64,000 nt of DNA. Source: Rhinopomastus cyanomelas (taxonomy: Eukaryota > Chordata > Aves > Bucerotiformes > Rhinopomastidae). Of the stretch, positions 1 through 11,893 are shown in pieces. The stretch lies in NCBI GenBank assembly GCA_013400115.1, contig VXBP01002288.1, positions 300,368-364,367 on the forward strand, written 5' to 3'. The notes beneath the pieces are model-generated. The model was not told the DNA's origin and ran no database searches. It saw only the letters and a list, made by a program, of their open reading frames with translations. Each line of letters begins with the position of its first letter. Positions within the stretch are counted from its first letter, which is position 1. A program made the position numbers and the translations under genes.

Positions 1-682
1 AAGCTGATGTGAAAAGTCATGTTTAATGGAAGTCACAAGCAAAAGTACGCTGAGCCTACAAAATTCTGGGTATAAACTGCATCTTCATCAGGTCCATCTA
101 CTGGCATGTTATTTAATATTGAATATAAGTGCAATTCATTTGCTGGTGACTACGTAAGTATTACTGCCATCACTGTGGTTCAGTAAATTATTGTCTTTCC
201 AGATTTTTTTTAAAGGATTTTTTTTTTTTTAAATACAGATGTCTGATTGACCAAAAGAAAACAAATTGCTGTGACACAGAACTGCTAATTTACGATCAGA
301 TACCACAGGAATATTAGAATCTGCAGACAGAGTAGGAATTCATATATGTAAAGTTGAATTCTTAGGCAACTACATTTGCCTAAGAATTACTGTAATTACT
401 GGTGTAGTACATTGGTCATATAGTCAAATTGTCCTGTCAAATCAAAACTACTGAACAATGTCCAGAAATTGAAGATGGCAGAAGCCAAAAGTAATAAAAA
501 TATGAGGGCTAGAACTTATTAGCATCAAGGATTGAACCTGAACTACAAGTCAGGGTCTTGGACTTATTGTAGCCCCTTTTCTTCACGCCTTTTGCTCAAG
601 CGGAAAGCAAAAAGTGAATGACAAAGTACATGATAATGAGTACCAGTATATCCTGAAGTTTGTATTGGATTGTGTCTGGATA
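1..682. other. AT-rich sequence, no gene seen
   Basis: No recognisable coding region or repeat. There is a T-run near 220-230, and open frames are short. It ends at the tail of a minus-strand CR1. Confidence 0.6.
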
Positions 683-1280
683 TAGAATTATTAAGGTTGG
701 AAGAGATGTCCAAGATCATCAAGTCCACCTGTTAATCCAATGCCACCATCCCCACTAAACCACACATCCAAATGTCAGATCTACACACTTTTGAACACCT
801 CCAGGGATGGCAAGTCTACCACTTTCCTGGGCAGCCTGTTCCAATATTTGACCATAGTTTCCGTGAAGATAATTTTCCTAATATCCAATCTAAACCTCCT
901 CTGGCACAGCTTGAGGCCATTTCCTCTCATCCTATCTCCAGTGACTTGGGAGAAGAGACCAAATCCCATGTCTCCACAACCTCCTTTCAGGTAGTTGTAA
1001 AGGGAAATAAGGTCTCCCCTCAGCCTCCTTTTCTCCAGAGAAGACAATCCTAGTTCCCTTAGATTCTCCTCATAAAACCTGTCCTCCAGGCTCTTCATTA
1101 GATTTGTTGCCCTTCTTTTGTCATGCTGCAGTACCTCAATCTCCTTCTTGTATTGGGGTGCCCAACACTGAACACAATATTTCATGTGAGGTCTCAGTCC
1201 TGATGAGAGGGAACAATTACTTGTCTAGCCCTGCTGGTCACACTAGGAGACTGTGGTTACTGCTAAATGCTATTGACTTG
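683..1280 (-). mobile_element. CR1 LINE fragment: ORF2 C-terminus and 3'UTR
   Basis: This is a 5'-truncated CR1 copy whose 3' end lies on the left. The 3'-terminal motif (reverse complement of AATTATTAAGGTTGGAAGAG) is followed by the 3'UTR. The minus-strand frame 1185-781 then reads as the ORF2 C-terminal region, with the family signatures YCVQCWAPQYKK, RRATNLMKSLED, EKRRLRGDLISLYNYLKGG and YWNRLPRKVVD. The typical tandem octamer tail is almost gone, which suggests an old copy. The right boundary is fuzzy; homology fades between 1250 and 1290. The fragment encodes no RT active site and cannot move. Confidence 0.9.
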
Positions 1281-4200
1281 TTCAAAAACAAGAGATTTAT
1301 CAACCTATCTCCTGATGGTCTGAGGCTGAGGTGGTGCACAAAGAGTGAAAGTTGTCTCAATTTGTCTTCATTTTTCTATATCAAATACTTAGTGTAAATC
1401 AGAACATTGCCAATTATTTCAGCTTTTATTCCTACCATGTGAGAACCTTAACTTTCTATTCTGTGTGTTGCCAAGATACAGTGCATATCACAAAATTCTT
1501 GAGGAGGAAAAACACTCAAAGCAGCAAGAAAAAGTATGTGGGATGGAGAGGCTTGGGATTGATTTGTTCTGGAAATTAAATAAGTTTTCATTTCTGAAAA
1601 AGTATTAGCACTATAACAAACATCCAATGTTCTCAGGTGTTATTTGTGTCTCTTGACTCATAAGTGAAATGAGAGCAATGATAATACAGTAAAAAAGTCT
1701 CAGAGACAAAGAACTATAGTAATTACAATTATTATAACAATTACAATTCTTAATATAATGGAGCATTCTTTTAGTTGAGAAAGTTTGAACCTTAGAAGAT
1801 AAAATTTGCAATATCATGATATTGATTAGACAACAGATTTTTTTATTAATGTGAAGCAGGCGCAATCCCTCAGGTTGGGAGCAGGTGATTTTCTAAGTTC
1901 AAAACAAATTTAAAATTGCATTTTGTAAAGATTGTCAATTTATCTTTTGTCATTGTTTGTATGATGAAGGAGGTCTGTATTTTTAATTAATAGTTGATTT
2001 AACACCAGGTCTGGAATCTTCTTAATGGGGCAGAGACTTTCTGCACATTCAGTGTTCCTTAGGGCCACAATGTGTTTAGAAACCTTGGAAGCATTTAGGT
2101 ACACTTCTAGGGTTAAGACCAACAGTGGCTCAGTGCATCTCCTTCTATACTTGTATTAGTCCACAGATAAAAAGTTGAAACAGTTAAATGTGCTTCATGA
2201 GCACCTTCTTTACAGATGGCTGGCAAGCTTGTTCCTGGCCTGCTAGGAAACTCCTATCGAATTTAACTTTCTTTCTTCTTCACTGTACACTGGCAATCTG
2301 GTACATCAGCTACCTGATGGATCCCTTCTACAAGCCATAATTCTTCACTTCAAAGTTCAGTACCAAATAAGAACTTATATTGTTTGGTGACCTTTTGTAC
2401 AAGCTTTTCAGCAGCAATTAAATGTTCCTCTCCTTTTGTGACATGAGAAGACCCAGACTGTCTGCTTTCTTTTCAAGTGAGGAGAAAAACAGTGGTGTTA
2501 AGAACAGCGACAGCAGCCTCCTTTTTCATTAGCAGCAACAGTAAGAAAAGTCAGAGAAGGCAAAGCAGCTGCTATAGCTGATACCAAAGTGCCAATATTC
2601 CAGCAGGAGTATAATTTGATTTCCAACTGTGAAGTGACACACGCAGCACATAGCTGTAATTTTGATATTAGTGCATAAATAACACTGTGCGCAAACTCAA
2701 CATTTGTATTTTCACCTATTGCAAAGAACAGGAAGCCAATTTCCTCCTCAGCTTACTGTGCCATGTTGCACAAGTCATAAGGGCTTTTAACTACTAAATA
2801 GATATAATCAGTGAGCTTTTTTCCTCTGTTAAATCATTTGTGTTTGATAAGAATAGCTAGTGGAAGCTGCAGGACTGACCTGGTTTCCTTTGTCAGTCTG
2901 TCATTTTTCCCCTTGCCTTTTCCACACAGATGTCTTAATTGTGTGTGTGAAGAAGAAATAGTGAAAAACATGGTATACTGTTGATTAAAATGACTTATCA
3001 AGTATTGTAATAATGAAAAAAAACCAACCCCCCTAAAAAAACCTCCACAATGGAGGATTTGAGACCTTTCCTTCAACTGGCAGTTATCCTCAGCTTCTGA
3101 TGTGACTGTAGCAAAATACTGTCCCTATTCCAATAGCTTTTCTTTCTATTGACACCTTTATCCATGATAACTTAAAAGTAACAAGACTTAATCATCACTT
3201 CACCTACATATCAAATGTAGCTTCTACTCTTTTGAAAACTTTTATAGTGCACTTATGAAGAGTAATTTTGTATGAAGTGCATATATCATCTACATGGTTT
3301 AAATCATGGCAAGTGACAGATTAATTCTAGCTGGAAATTATTTGTTCTGTGCCATATTGCCAATCCCACTGATTCAGCTTTGATATTCAAATTGTTGGAA
3401 CGCTGGCAATTACTTTTCTTTACATCAGCACTTTCAATATCAAAGAGAACAACATTTTCAACTATTCAAGTGATCACTATAAACCCCAATATTCTTAGAG
3501 TGTTACCTCTTTCACATGTGAAGATCATTGGCATTTTTCCTCCCAGTAACTGCTTTGTAGTGTCTACACAAAGTAGTATACAATTTACTAAGATTATAAT
3601 ATTTAATAGCCCACTAAAATGCATAAAATAAAGCATTAACATCGCACACATTCTTCACCTTTCTGCCCATTCAACAGTAGTACATGTCAGTGTAAGCACC
3701 AAACTCAGACAGAAAATTAGATGTTCCTATTCAAAACAGATTTTTTGCTTGCATTCTTGCTGTGTCATTTTAATAAACAGCATGGGATCTGGACATTTTT
3801 CAGTCTCTGAGGACAATTCATCTAGATCATGTTAGTTAGCATACACATGATTAATTTGTGCCCAGCCTTTTCTGAATGAGAGCTAATTGGCCAAAATCAT
3901 TCTTGAGAAAATGCAAAAAATTAAAATATGATCTATCACATACTAGCATTTCAACTCCACTCTACCTCCTGTAGTTTTTTAGTATAGATGTGTATATACT
4001 TTATGTCCCTAAGGAATGCTGTGGAATGTCAAGGCAGAGAGGTAACTCTTGGATCTGAGAACGCTAGAGCTCTGGAAAGTGTGTTTTAAGTGAGATAGTA
4101 ATATTGGCACATAGGCAGAACTGAGCCAACTTGTTTTCCTAAGCATAGTAATCTAATAACATTTTAGATGAACTGCCAATAAATTACTACAAGACTGTTC

Positions 4201-5520
4201 TACAAACCACAGCTGTTGTGGGACACCCATAGGCTCCAGCATCTCAAATGGTACAAAAGGTGGACATAGTGTCTGTGTGAAGGAGCTTAACCAAACACAG
4301 GAATAGATCTGACTCAAGATTTTAACACCACGTTGTAAAAGACTAGAAGGATGTGTTTGTTTGTGAACTAGGTGTTGATATTGCCTACATGTGCACTGGG
4401 TTTAGAAAGATACATTGTTTCTCTGTGGAATCTTGTGTGTGGCTACAGTGTTGCTGAGCGGCTCTCTCCTATTGCATTGACTAGCTGGTTCACATGGGTT
4501 GTCATGAGCGCTTGGATGCTTGCAGCACCCGTGGGTGCCTGTATGTAGAAACCTACATAATTTGCCTACTTACTGACCTAATAGTAGAGAAAGCAGAAAA
4601 ATTATTGGTTGTCTTTGGCCTATCAGCTCTCAAATAATACACTTAGTTTTGAGCAACTCAAACACTCGGTATTTTTCTAGCAAGTTAACTAAGTAGTAAG
4701 AGAAAATTGGAGTAATGCAAAGGCTGTAGATAAAACGTGGGATGATGCCACACAAAGGCAAGAAGAAGTTGAGTAAGATTAAAACTAATAGGATCTTAGC
4801 ATCTTTACTTCTGATGCTTAGGTAAAAATTTACCTTGGTATATGAACAGTCCCTCAAGGACAGAGGTACAGAAAAACACTATAAATTCAATTTGTAAAAT
4901 ACATTTTTGAGCTACAATAAAGCAACGAAGGATCTGAATCAATTTTACCCATTTACACTGTGTGATATGGATTCCATCTATAATCAGTGAAATAAGAGAG
5001 AGATTGCAGAGGTTAGCGGAGTCACTTCTTGAAGATGCCTGTATTTCAAGTGTGTTGACTAAATTAAGATACAATGATGAAAAGAAACAAATTTGTTGCT
5101 GGAGAAGGAAGCAGAGCTGTGCATAAATATAAGCTACAAGGAGAAGCAGCAACGGTAGGCTTGGAGGGAGGTAGGACCACACAAGTCCTTCCAGCTGATG
5201 TAATGTTTCATATACTAACAGAGTGCAAGTGACAATTCGGAACCATATCTCAAGGCTGCTGGTGGGAGAGGGGTCATACAAAGCTAGCACAGAAATACAT
5301 AGATTGATAAATAAAGTGAGAGAAGCAGGGACTTCTTTATCCTATTTTGTTTGGGGGCTTACTGAAGATATACCACATTTTAACAGTGAATTTTATGATT
5401 ACATCAGATAAATGTTTTGTCCACTCGAAAAAAAGATAAATAGAAAATTATCACTAATAAATAAATCAAATGAGTGAAAATATTTCAGAACAATATAATT
5501 TCTAGAGGCTCTATTGACAC
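1281..5520. other. AT-rich unique sequence, no recognised gene
   Basis: A 4.2 kb stretch without a repeat I can identify. It contains short homopolymers (C and A runs near 3015-3045). It also contains the longest non-CR1 reading frame in the window, 161 codons on the minus strand at 5290-4805, listed separately. Other open frames are short and look like chance. Confidence 0.5.
4805..5290 (-). other. Unexplained 161-codon open reading frame
   Basis: An ATG-to-stop frame of 161 codons on the minus strand, not overlapping any CR1 or LTR I can see. The conceptual product is rich in Leu, Ile and Cys, with a hydrophobic stretch at about residues 40-75 containing SLPLLLLLVAYIYAQ. I recognise no domain. 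A hydrophobic, Leu-rich product is what AT-rich noncoding DNA often yields when read in reverse, so this may well be chance, although its length is unusual for this composition. No splice-site, promoter or poly(A) context was established. I do not claim it is a gene. Confidence 0.2.
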
Positions 5521-5940
5521 ATCACAGAATCACAGAATCAGTGTGGTAGCGTTGCAGGGGGTTGTTGTGGCCCAAGTGCAGGACCTGTTACTAGGCCTTA
5601 TTGAAGCTCCTGCCATTAACATTGGCCCATTGCTCCAATCTATCCAAGTCTCTCTGAAGAACCTCCCTACCCTCTGGCAGAGGAACACTCCCACCTAACT
5701 TGGTATCATCTGCAAACTTACTAATGATACACTCTGTATCCTTAACATCAATAAAGATGTTAAACAGAGATGGTCCCAACACTGAGCCCTGAGGCACACC
5801 ACTTGTGACAGGCCTCCAGCCGGATTTAACTCCTTATCCACCAGTCTTTGGACCTATCCATTCAACTAGTGTTTTATCCAGCATATTATGTGCTCGTCCA
5901 TGCCATGAGCAGCCAGTTTATCAAGGAGAATATATTGTTC
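5521..5940 (-). mobile_element. CR1 LINE fragment with tail fused to the RT region
   Basis: On the minus strand this encodes part of the reverse transcriptase: the LFNIFID motif, the catalytic FADDTKLGG box (the CR1 form of YADD), then DLDRLEQWANVNG. At the left end two octamer units of a CR1 tail (5521-5540) join the RT sequence directly. The ORF2 C-terminus and 3'UTR, several hundred bases in relatives such as 34070-35200, are absent. The RT subfamily is the same as at 34070-35200. The 5' truncation lies near 5940. Either an internal deletion or insertion of an aberrant RNA would explain the fusion. Confidence 0.85.
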
Positions 5941-6928
5941 TGTGATAATGAAAATGGAGAATAAGAGCAATATCAAGGCTTATCAGTGTGCAATACTGGA
6001 ATTCAAATCTTGGGTTTTAAATAACTCTGTTACATGGGGGGGAAAAGGAATTATAAATATACAGAACAAAAGTAAATTTAGAAAAACCTCTGTATGTGTT
6101 AAAAATATTATTTTTTCATGTGTGGCTCATATGAATTTAACAGCTGATTATTAACTCCATAATCACCAAGCCTGAAATTTATACCCTTTTAGACAAATTT
6201 AAATCTTTAATTATCAATTCAGTAGAAATTTTATCTGGCATTCTTTTAGGGAATATACTATCCTCATTCCAGAGCTACATGAAAAAGGAAAAAAACAAAA
6301 CTACTTGTTCTAGAATGTGCTTCAGTCAATAGTGTAACACAGACTAATATCACCCCATAGATTTTTTATATATATATATATATAAATTAAACACTGTAAA
6401 TCTGTAATTAGACTATAAATCCTCTGGGTGAATCATAATATTTTACTACATGTTTGTACAACAGGAAGTGTATCTTAGGTTCTTATGTCCTTGTAATTGG
6501 GACTTACACATATTATTGAAAGGTAGAAAGCAAACAAAACTTAATCTTATTAATGATTACATTTAATAGAACAACAAGAAATAAAAAAATCACAAAAAGA
6601 TTTCTAAAGGATGTCTCTTAAACTGGAAGAGCAGATGTTCTTCTTCCATGAAGAGAACAGCATGATTGAAATTTTCGTACAGCTGAAATCTGCTTTATAA
6701 ATATGTATACATATATATACAAACACAGTCATTAAATATTCTAGTGTGTTGAAAGTATCTGTAGGTGTCTTATCTTGTGGTTTTTGTATTGTGAATCTCA
6801 CTAAGATGCAATCCAAACAAACTAATAGAGTCTTATAAAATTGCTTTTCAAGAAGACTGGAAAATAAAGGCAGAAATTCTTCAGAGACAGATTTTTACTT
6901 TGATTTACTAGTAGGATTAGTTCCTTTG
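5941..6928. other. AT-rich sequence with a (TA)n run
   Basis: No gene recognised. It includes a short TA dinucleotide run at about 6366-6384 and several A- and T-rich stretches. Confidence 0.5.
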
Positions 6929-7088
6929 AATCACAGAATGTTAGGGATTGGAAGAGACCTCAAAAGATCATCTAGTCCAATGCCCCTGCCAGAGCAGGAT
7001 AACCTAGATCAAGTTGCACAGGCAGTTTTTAGACATCTCCAGAGGAGACTCCACAATCTCCCTGGGCAATCCGTTCCATTCCTCTGAA
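6928..7088 (-). mobile_element. CR1 LINE 3'-end fragment
   Basis: A 5'-truncated copy of about 160 bp covering the CR1 3'UTR. The left end reads as a degenerate single octamer followed by the TTAGGGATTGGAAGAGACCT block, the TCATCTAGTCCAATGCCCCT block, and the segment before ORF2. It belongs to the same 3'-end type as 12502 and 19072. It stops within the region corresponding to the CCATTC motif. Confidence 0.9.
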
Positions 7089-8560
7089 TGTTATTCTGTT
7101 TCAGAGGTACTTGCTTTGATCTGAATTTTCATCTTTTTTTTTTTCTTTAATTCTTAACATTTCAGTAATTCTTTTGTTCCATTCATTCATTTATTTATTT
7201 TCCCCATAATATTTAATTCTGCTACAATATTCTGTAACTTGCGTAATATTTGTGTTTGTATCTGTGGTAATACATTCCTAAGATTTGTTGTTACTACTAT
7301 CAGAAAAGGGCTGAAGAGCCCAATCCCATCTTTTCAAGCTGTCCAAAAGTGTAATCTTAGGAAATAATGTTTTCTTCCAATTATTTACTTTTGGAAAAAG
7401 TCAGGAGTGACTGAGTTTTCATCACATTTGATAGATATTTAAAGGGACACTTCAAACTCTGATGCTTTTGCAGACTTAGTGCTTAGAAAACTAAGTTTTT
7501 GCATGAAGTGAGAACCTTGCAAACCTTTCAACATAGAGACATTCCTTCTCCACACTCCCACCTGGAGGTCTGAAGAGAGCCTTTGAAAAATGGGACTATT
7601 CATGTCACTGAAGCTGAACAGCAGCTCTGGCTGTGTAGGATGGAGACTGAAATAAATCTGAGGAGAATTCAGTGGGACTGGTCTGCTTCCAGCCCTGTGA
7701 GCCAAAACAGTGTGTCTTGCCTACAGATCCTTTCATTCTGTCAGTTCAGTTTAGTTCAGTCATTGTCAAGTTGAAAGAGAAATACCAAGAGCCATAAGTA
7801 GACACAGTGTCATGCCTGCTCTTACTCGTGGTTATGCCAGCAGAGGCAAAATTTTGCATTTTCTGCTTGTATTTTTTATTTGGTTCAGTAACAGCACGAT
7901 TCTTACACAGTACTTGATCCATAGTGATTACATTGCAGAAGATGCCTATAGGAAGCTTTGGTGCATTGAGACTGCATATTTAAGAACATTGTAATTCTTA
8001 TTAATGATCTTGAAAAGTTAAGCTAGAGAGCTGACGTGCAGTCTTTCTATGCTGGAAGTTAACTTTATTGTTGTTCATTTCAAATTCCATCTGTTTCCAT
8101 AATACTGTTTAATTCTGAAGTTATAACATTTATCTTCAGTAGAACATAAATCGAAAAATTTCACCACTAAATTAAGTATTTGCACATATTTCTAATCCAA
8201 AACAACAAAACAATAATGATTAGTTATTTTTTGCCATCAGACACTTCAGCTGGAAATATGCTAATTAATTAACTTCCAGTGCCTTTTTTTTCCCCCTACT
8301 TTGTTGTGTTCATTATATCTGTGTTTGTCTAGACAGAGTCCTTATTCTATTCTTTTATTCATGGGGGAAAAGGGGAGAGTAAAACCAAACACAGATTATT
8401 GGAGAACCTTCTCTCTCAGTATGAATAGGAATGCAGGGATTTTACGGCTTTTGTTTGTTTGATAAATAAGGGTAATAAAAAGAAGGATTCACAGAGCAGT
8501 GATCTTCTACCAAGGTCCAGCTGTGTTCCACTGTGAAAGTCCAAAGGCAGGAAGGCCTAT
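7089..8560. other. AT-rich sequence, no gene recognised
   Basis: It contains pyrimidine-rich stretches around 7130-7200 and only short reading frames. No recognisable repeat. Confidence 0.5.
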
Positions 8561-8858
8561 GCAACAATCTGGGGGTTGGGCTCTTCTCCCAGGCAACTAT
8601 TACAGCATGAGAGGACAGACAGTGAAGCTTCAACAGAGAGGTTTATGCTGGATGTTAGTAAGCACTTGTTCACGGAAGGGGTGGTTAAAGACTAGAATGG
8701 ACTGCCCAAGGAAGTCCCATCCCTGGAGATGTTTAAGAAAAGGCTGGGTGTAGCACTTGGTGCCATAGCCTAGCTGATGTAGTGATGTTAGATCATAGGC
8801 TGGACTTGATGATCTTAGAGGTCTTTTCCAGCCTCAGTAATTCTGTGATTCTGTAGTT
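8561..8858 (+). mobile_element. CR1 LINE 3' end, plus strand
   Basis: The end of ORF2 and the 3'UTR of a plus-strand CR1. It contains GGGTTGGGCTCTTCTCCCAG, the GGACTGCCCAAGGAAGTCCC segment, the GGACTTGATGATCTTAGAGG block, and two degenerate terminal octamers ending about 8856. The sequence between 8600 and 8640 is rearranged relative to other copies. The 3'-end type is shared with 18862-18938. Confidence 0.88.
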
Positions 8859-10696
8859 TAGGCATCGGTCAAAGACTTGTGAAATATTTTTTTACCCTTT
8901 TTGAATAATTATAGGAATATGTGGTTTAGAGTTTGATGAGGAACCAGCTGAATGCACTTCATGTTCTGTGTAACACATGCTCCCTTGCAATGCAGAGTAG
9001 ATCCAGACAGCAATCAGGACCACAACTTGAAGGTGCAATTACCAGTCTCTCACCAGCTGCATGGTGACAGCCACCAGACGACAATAACCATTGGGGACAT
9101 AAAATATTTCAAAATCACATAGCACCCACTCACCAAAATTCTGAAATTCTTTGCTGGAGCTGAAGCAGCATAAGTAGCACTCAAGTGAGAGCAATGATGC
9201 TTTCAAGAAGTACCAGGTCATTTAAATGTCCTTGAATCAAAGTTCTGAGACTGACTTATCCTGGCTTTGGGGCTGTTTCCAGAGAGCTTTTTGTAAAAGG
9301 GCATTCAGCTTCTGCTGCTTTTTCCATTACTCTGAGGCGATATTACCCACCCTTTCACAGCGTGTCTTTCTCTAGAGAACAAACATCTCATCAGAGCTAT
9401 TTCCTGTGATACTACAAGTTTACTTTGTATATAAACTAAAATAATTCTGAAGATGTTCCACGTTTCTCTTGGAGTGACAGGCCCAAAAGTGAACGCAGGT
9501 GAGATACTACCTCCTCAGTGCTGAGTATAGAAGGACAATCACTTCTCTACTCATGTAGTCTTTTGTAATGGAGGGTTTATTAATCAACTCCTTTGGCTTC
9601 CTAAATTCTACATGTACAGCTGAATTTGGTGTCCCCTGGACATTTGTAGAGTCCTCCTATGAAACAAACATTTTGTTGTGTGTCTGTTTATATTTTTTGG
9701 GTGTCTTTGCATCCTTCCACTACCTCCTGTAATGAGAGTGATGATCATCTGAGCTTTACCTGTGATCTCTATGTGCACCTTGCTATGTCGACATCTCTTT
9801 AAGGTGTATTTCATGCTACATTTTTCACTGTTTTATGCTAGTACCACAACTGTGTCTCTGTCAAAGCTGCCATGATCTTCTACTGCTTTTCATTCTCTAT
9901 CCTGAAAAACATTGTCTGTGTTGATCTTACTGTTCTCTGAATCATAAAAACATAATTGCATTTCTGTGCCACATATTGTGTGCACAAAACATAGTTTTCC
10001 AAAAAACTGGGCAAAGGTGTATTGAATATGTGCAAATGTGGGAAGACAGCATCTGTTTTTACTTCCTGAAAAGGGATTATTCTCTTTTAAAATTTAGGTC
10101 CTGATGAATAACTATCAGATTTTGTCTAGTTTTATTCCTTTTCCAGAAACTATCATAGGCCTATTTATCTCTATTTTATCTTTTTATCGTGGAAAGCAAT
10201 ACTCATTCTTGGTTTTTTTGAGCTCCAAGGCTATACTTTATGAACTGAGCTCTTAACAGTTATGTCTTGCTAAGAATTTCTGGGTAAATTGAATTATAGG
10301 ATGATGGTCTTACAGATGACACGGAGTTGTATCTCTGTTTCAAGAAGCAGATTCCATCCATGTTTTATGTCAAATTTGTGGAAGTTGGGTCAGTCCATTC
10401 TATTAATTTGTACTTGAAGTCTCATAGTCATCTATTATCTGATCAGTTCCATGTTCTGGGAGTATATCTTGATTCCAGATATCATCTAATAGCATTGACT
10501 AAATGCTCAACATTTCTTCCTTAAAATTATACCTATTTGCTTCTGAAATATAAACATAGTTCTGAAGTAATATAAATGGTTTCAAAAGATAGATTTTTTG
10601 TGTATATGCTTCTGAAAGCTCCTTTATATTACAAGATTTCACCAAATTCTTAATCTTTTTTTTTCTGTCCAACTTGTGTGTTTTTTGAGAACACAA
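8859..10696. other. Unique sequence, no gene recognised
   Basis: Moderately AT-rich. Several 60-70 codon frames occur on both strands (for example minus 9221-9039 and minus 9814-9608) without recognisable domains; I regard them as chance. Confidence 0.5.
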
Positions 10697-10926
10697 AGGA
10701 ATTGACACACACCATCTACAACTACCTGAAAGGAAGTGTTGATCTCTTCTCAGAAGTAACATGAGAAAATGGCCTCAAGTGCAGGAGAAGTTTAGGTTAG
10801 ACATTAGGAAAAATTTCTTTATTGAAAGTGTCATCAGGCATTAGAACAGGCTGATATTCCAGTTAGAACAGGCTGCCCTGGGAGGTAGCTGAATCACCAT
10901 CCCTGGCCATCTTTAAAAGAAGCTGG
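10697..10926 (+). mobile_element. CR1 LINE fragment lacking its 3' tail
   Basis: Plus-strand CR1 sequence from the end of ORF2: CATCTACAACTACCTGAAAG, a segment corresponding to the GGTTTAGATTGGATATTAGG block, and ACAGGCTGCCCTGGGAGGT. A local duplication is visible: two copies of GAACAGGCTG lie at about 10843 and 10866. The copy stops before the 3'UTR blocks and the octamer tail, so its 3' end has been lost. It is followed within about 40 bp by another CR1 fragment covering an overlapping part of the consensus. Confidence 0.8.
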
Positions 10927-10959
10927 GCTATTGTGATAGAAACGCTTTGGCCATCAGGA

Positions 10960-11322
10960 ATATGGAGGAGGTCAACTCCCTGAGCTCCGCACTGGTGAGG
11001 CCACACCTTGAATATTGTATTCAGCTCAGAGCACCTCTCAGTAAGAAGGACATAGGAGTGTTGGAACATGTTCAGAAAAGGGCAATGAGGCTTGTGAAGG
11101 GCCTAGAGCACAAGTCTTCTTTGGAGTGGCTGGGGGAGCTGAGTTTGTTTAGTCTGGAGAAGAGGACACTGATGGGACACCTCATCCATCTCTGCAACTA
11201 TTTGAAAGAACCTTGTAGAGAGGTTGGTGCTGGTCTCTTCTCACAGGTAGTTAGCAACAGAACAAGAGGGAATGGCTTCAAACTATAGCAGGGTGGATTT
11301 AGACTAGACATTAGGAAAAATG
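10960..11322 (+). mobile_element. CR1 LINE fragment, ORF2 C-terminus, no tail
   Basis: The plus strand reads in frame as the ORF2 C-terminus: SSALVRPHLEYCIQLRAP, EHVQKRAMRLVKGLEH, EKRTLMGHLIHLCNYLKE, GLFSQVVSNRTRGNGFKL. Homology ends abruptly at 11322 in the segment corresponding to TTAGGAAAAAT, before the ORF2 stop region and 3'UTR. The sequence then changes to an unrelated GC-richer block. The missing tail implies a later deletion or a recombination junction at 11322/11323. Confidence 0.85.
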
Positions 11323-11893
11323 CCGTGGAAGAGTTGGAGGGTGATGAGAGGGTGTTCTGGGTGTCTAAAAAGGGGCTCTGACTACTCCATGACATCATAA
11401 AGGGAAAAGTGACTGCCCCGTGAGGCCACAAAGGGGAAAGTGGCTGCCTCTTCATGTCACCATCACAGTCTAATGTGCTTTCAGCAGACTGCAGCCTCAG
11501 TCTCTGCCAGTCCCCACCAGATCCCAACACAGCCTTCCAGGACACCAATACTGTTCCCCAGAGGACCCCAGCAGCACGGGCACAGAGGCAGCAGAAGAGA
11601 CAAACAGTGATGTCCAGAGCACATCTCTTGCCCTGGAAGGTCCCACTGATGATGAGCTGATTGTGGTCAAAGTTCTTCAGGAAAAGCCTCACTCTGACAT
11701 GCTTCACTGTGTGATGGAGCAAGTCCTCAGTGAGAAGACACAGACACAGGATAGGCCATCACCCAAGCAGCCTACCCCCAAGACAAGTCTTCTCTCACAG
11801 ATATCAGCATCTCCAGACAACAGCCAATTGCCAGTAGAAAGCTGTACTCAGGGCTTTCCAATGTGCTTGCATTACAGGACATCAGAACTATGA
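11323..11893 (+). other. GC-richer block with ~30-bp repeats and a ~140-codon open frame
   Basis: This block starts exactly where CR1 homology stops and does not resemble CR1 or the LTRs here. It opens with three imperfect units of roughly 28-31 bp (about 11361-11385, 11388-11417, 11421-11448) sharing an AAAGGGGAAAGTGRCTGCC-like core. From about 11475 one frame stays open to the TGA at 11891-11893. The reading is acidic and Ser/Thr/Gln-rich in the middle, with the segments EAAEETNSDVQSTS and GPTDDELIVVKVLQEKPHSD. No domain is recognised. It could be a retropseudogene or gene relic, part of an unknown repeat, or chance in GC-richer DNA. Confidence 0.35.

Noticed and set aside
4630..4857. 75-codon minus-strand frame overlapping the 161-codon frame
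   Set aside because: Different frame, same composition bias, no domain.
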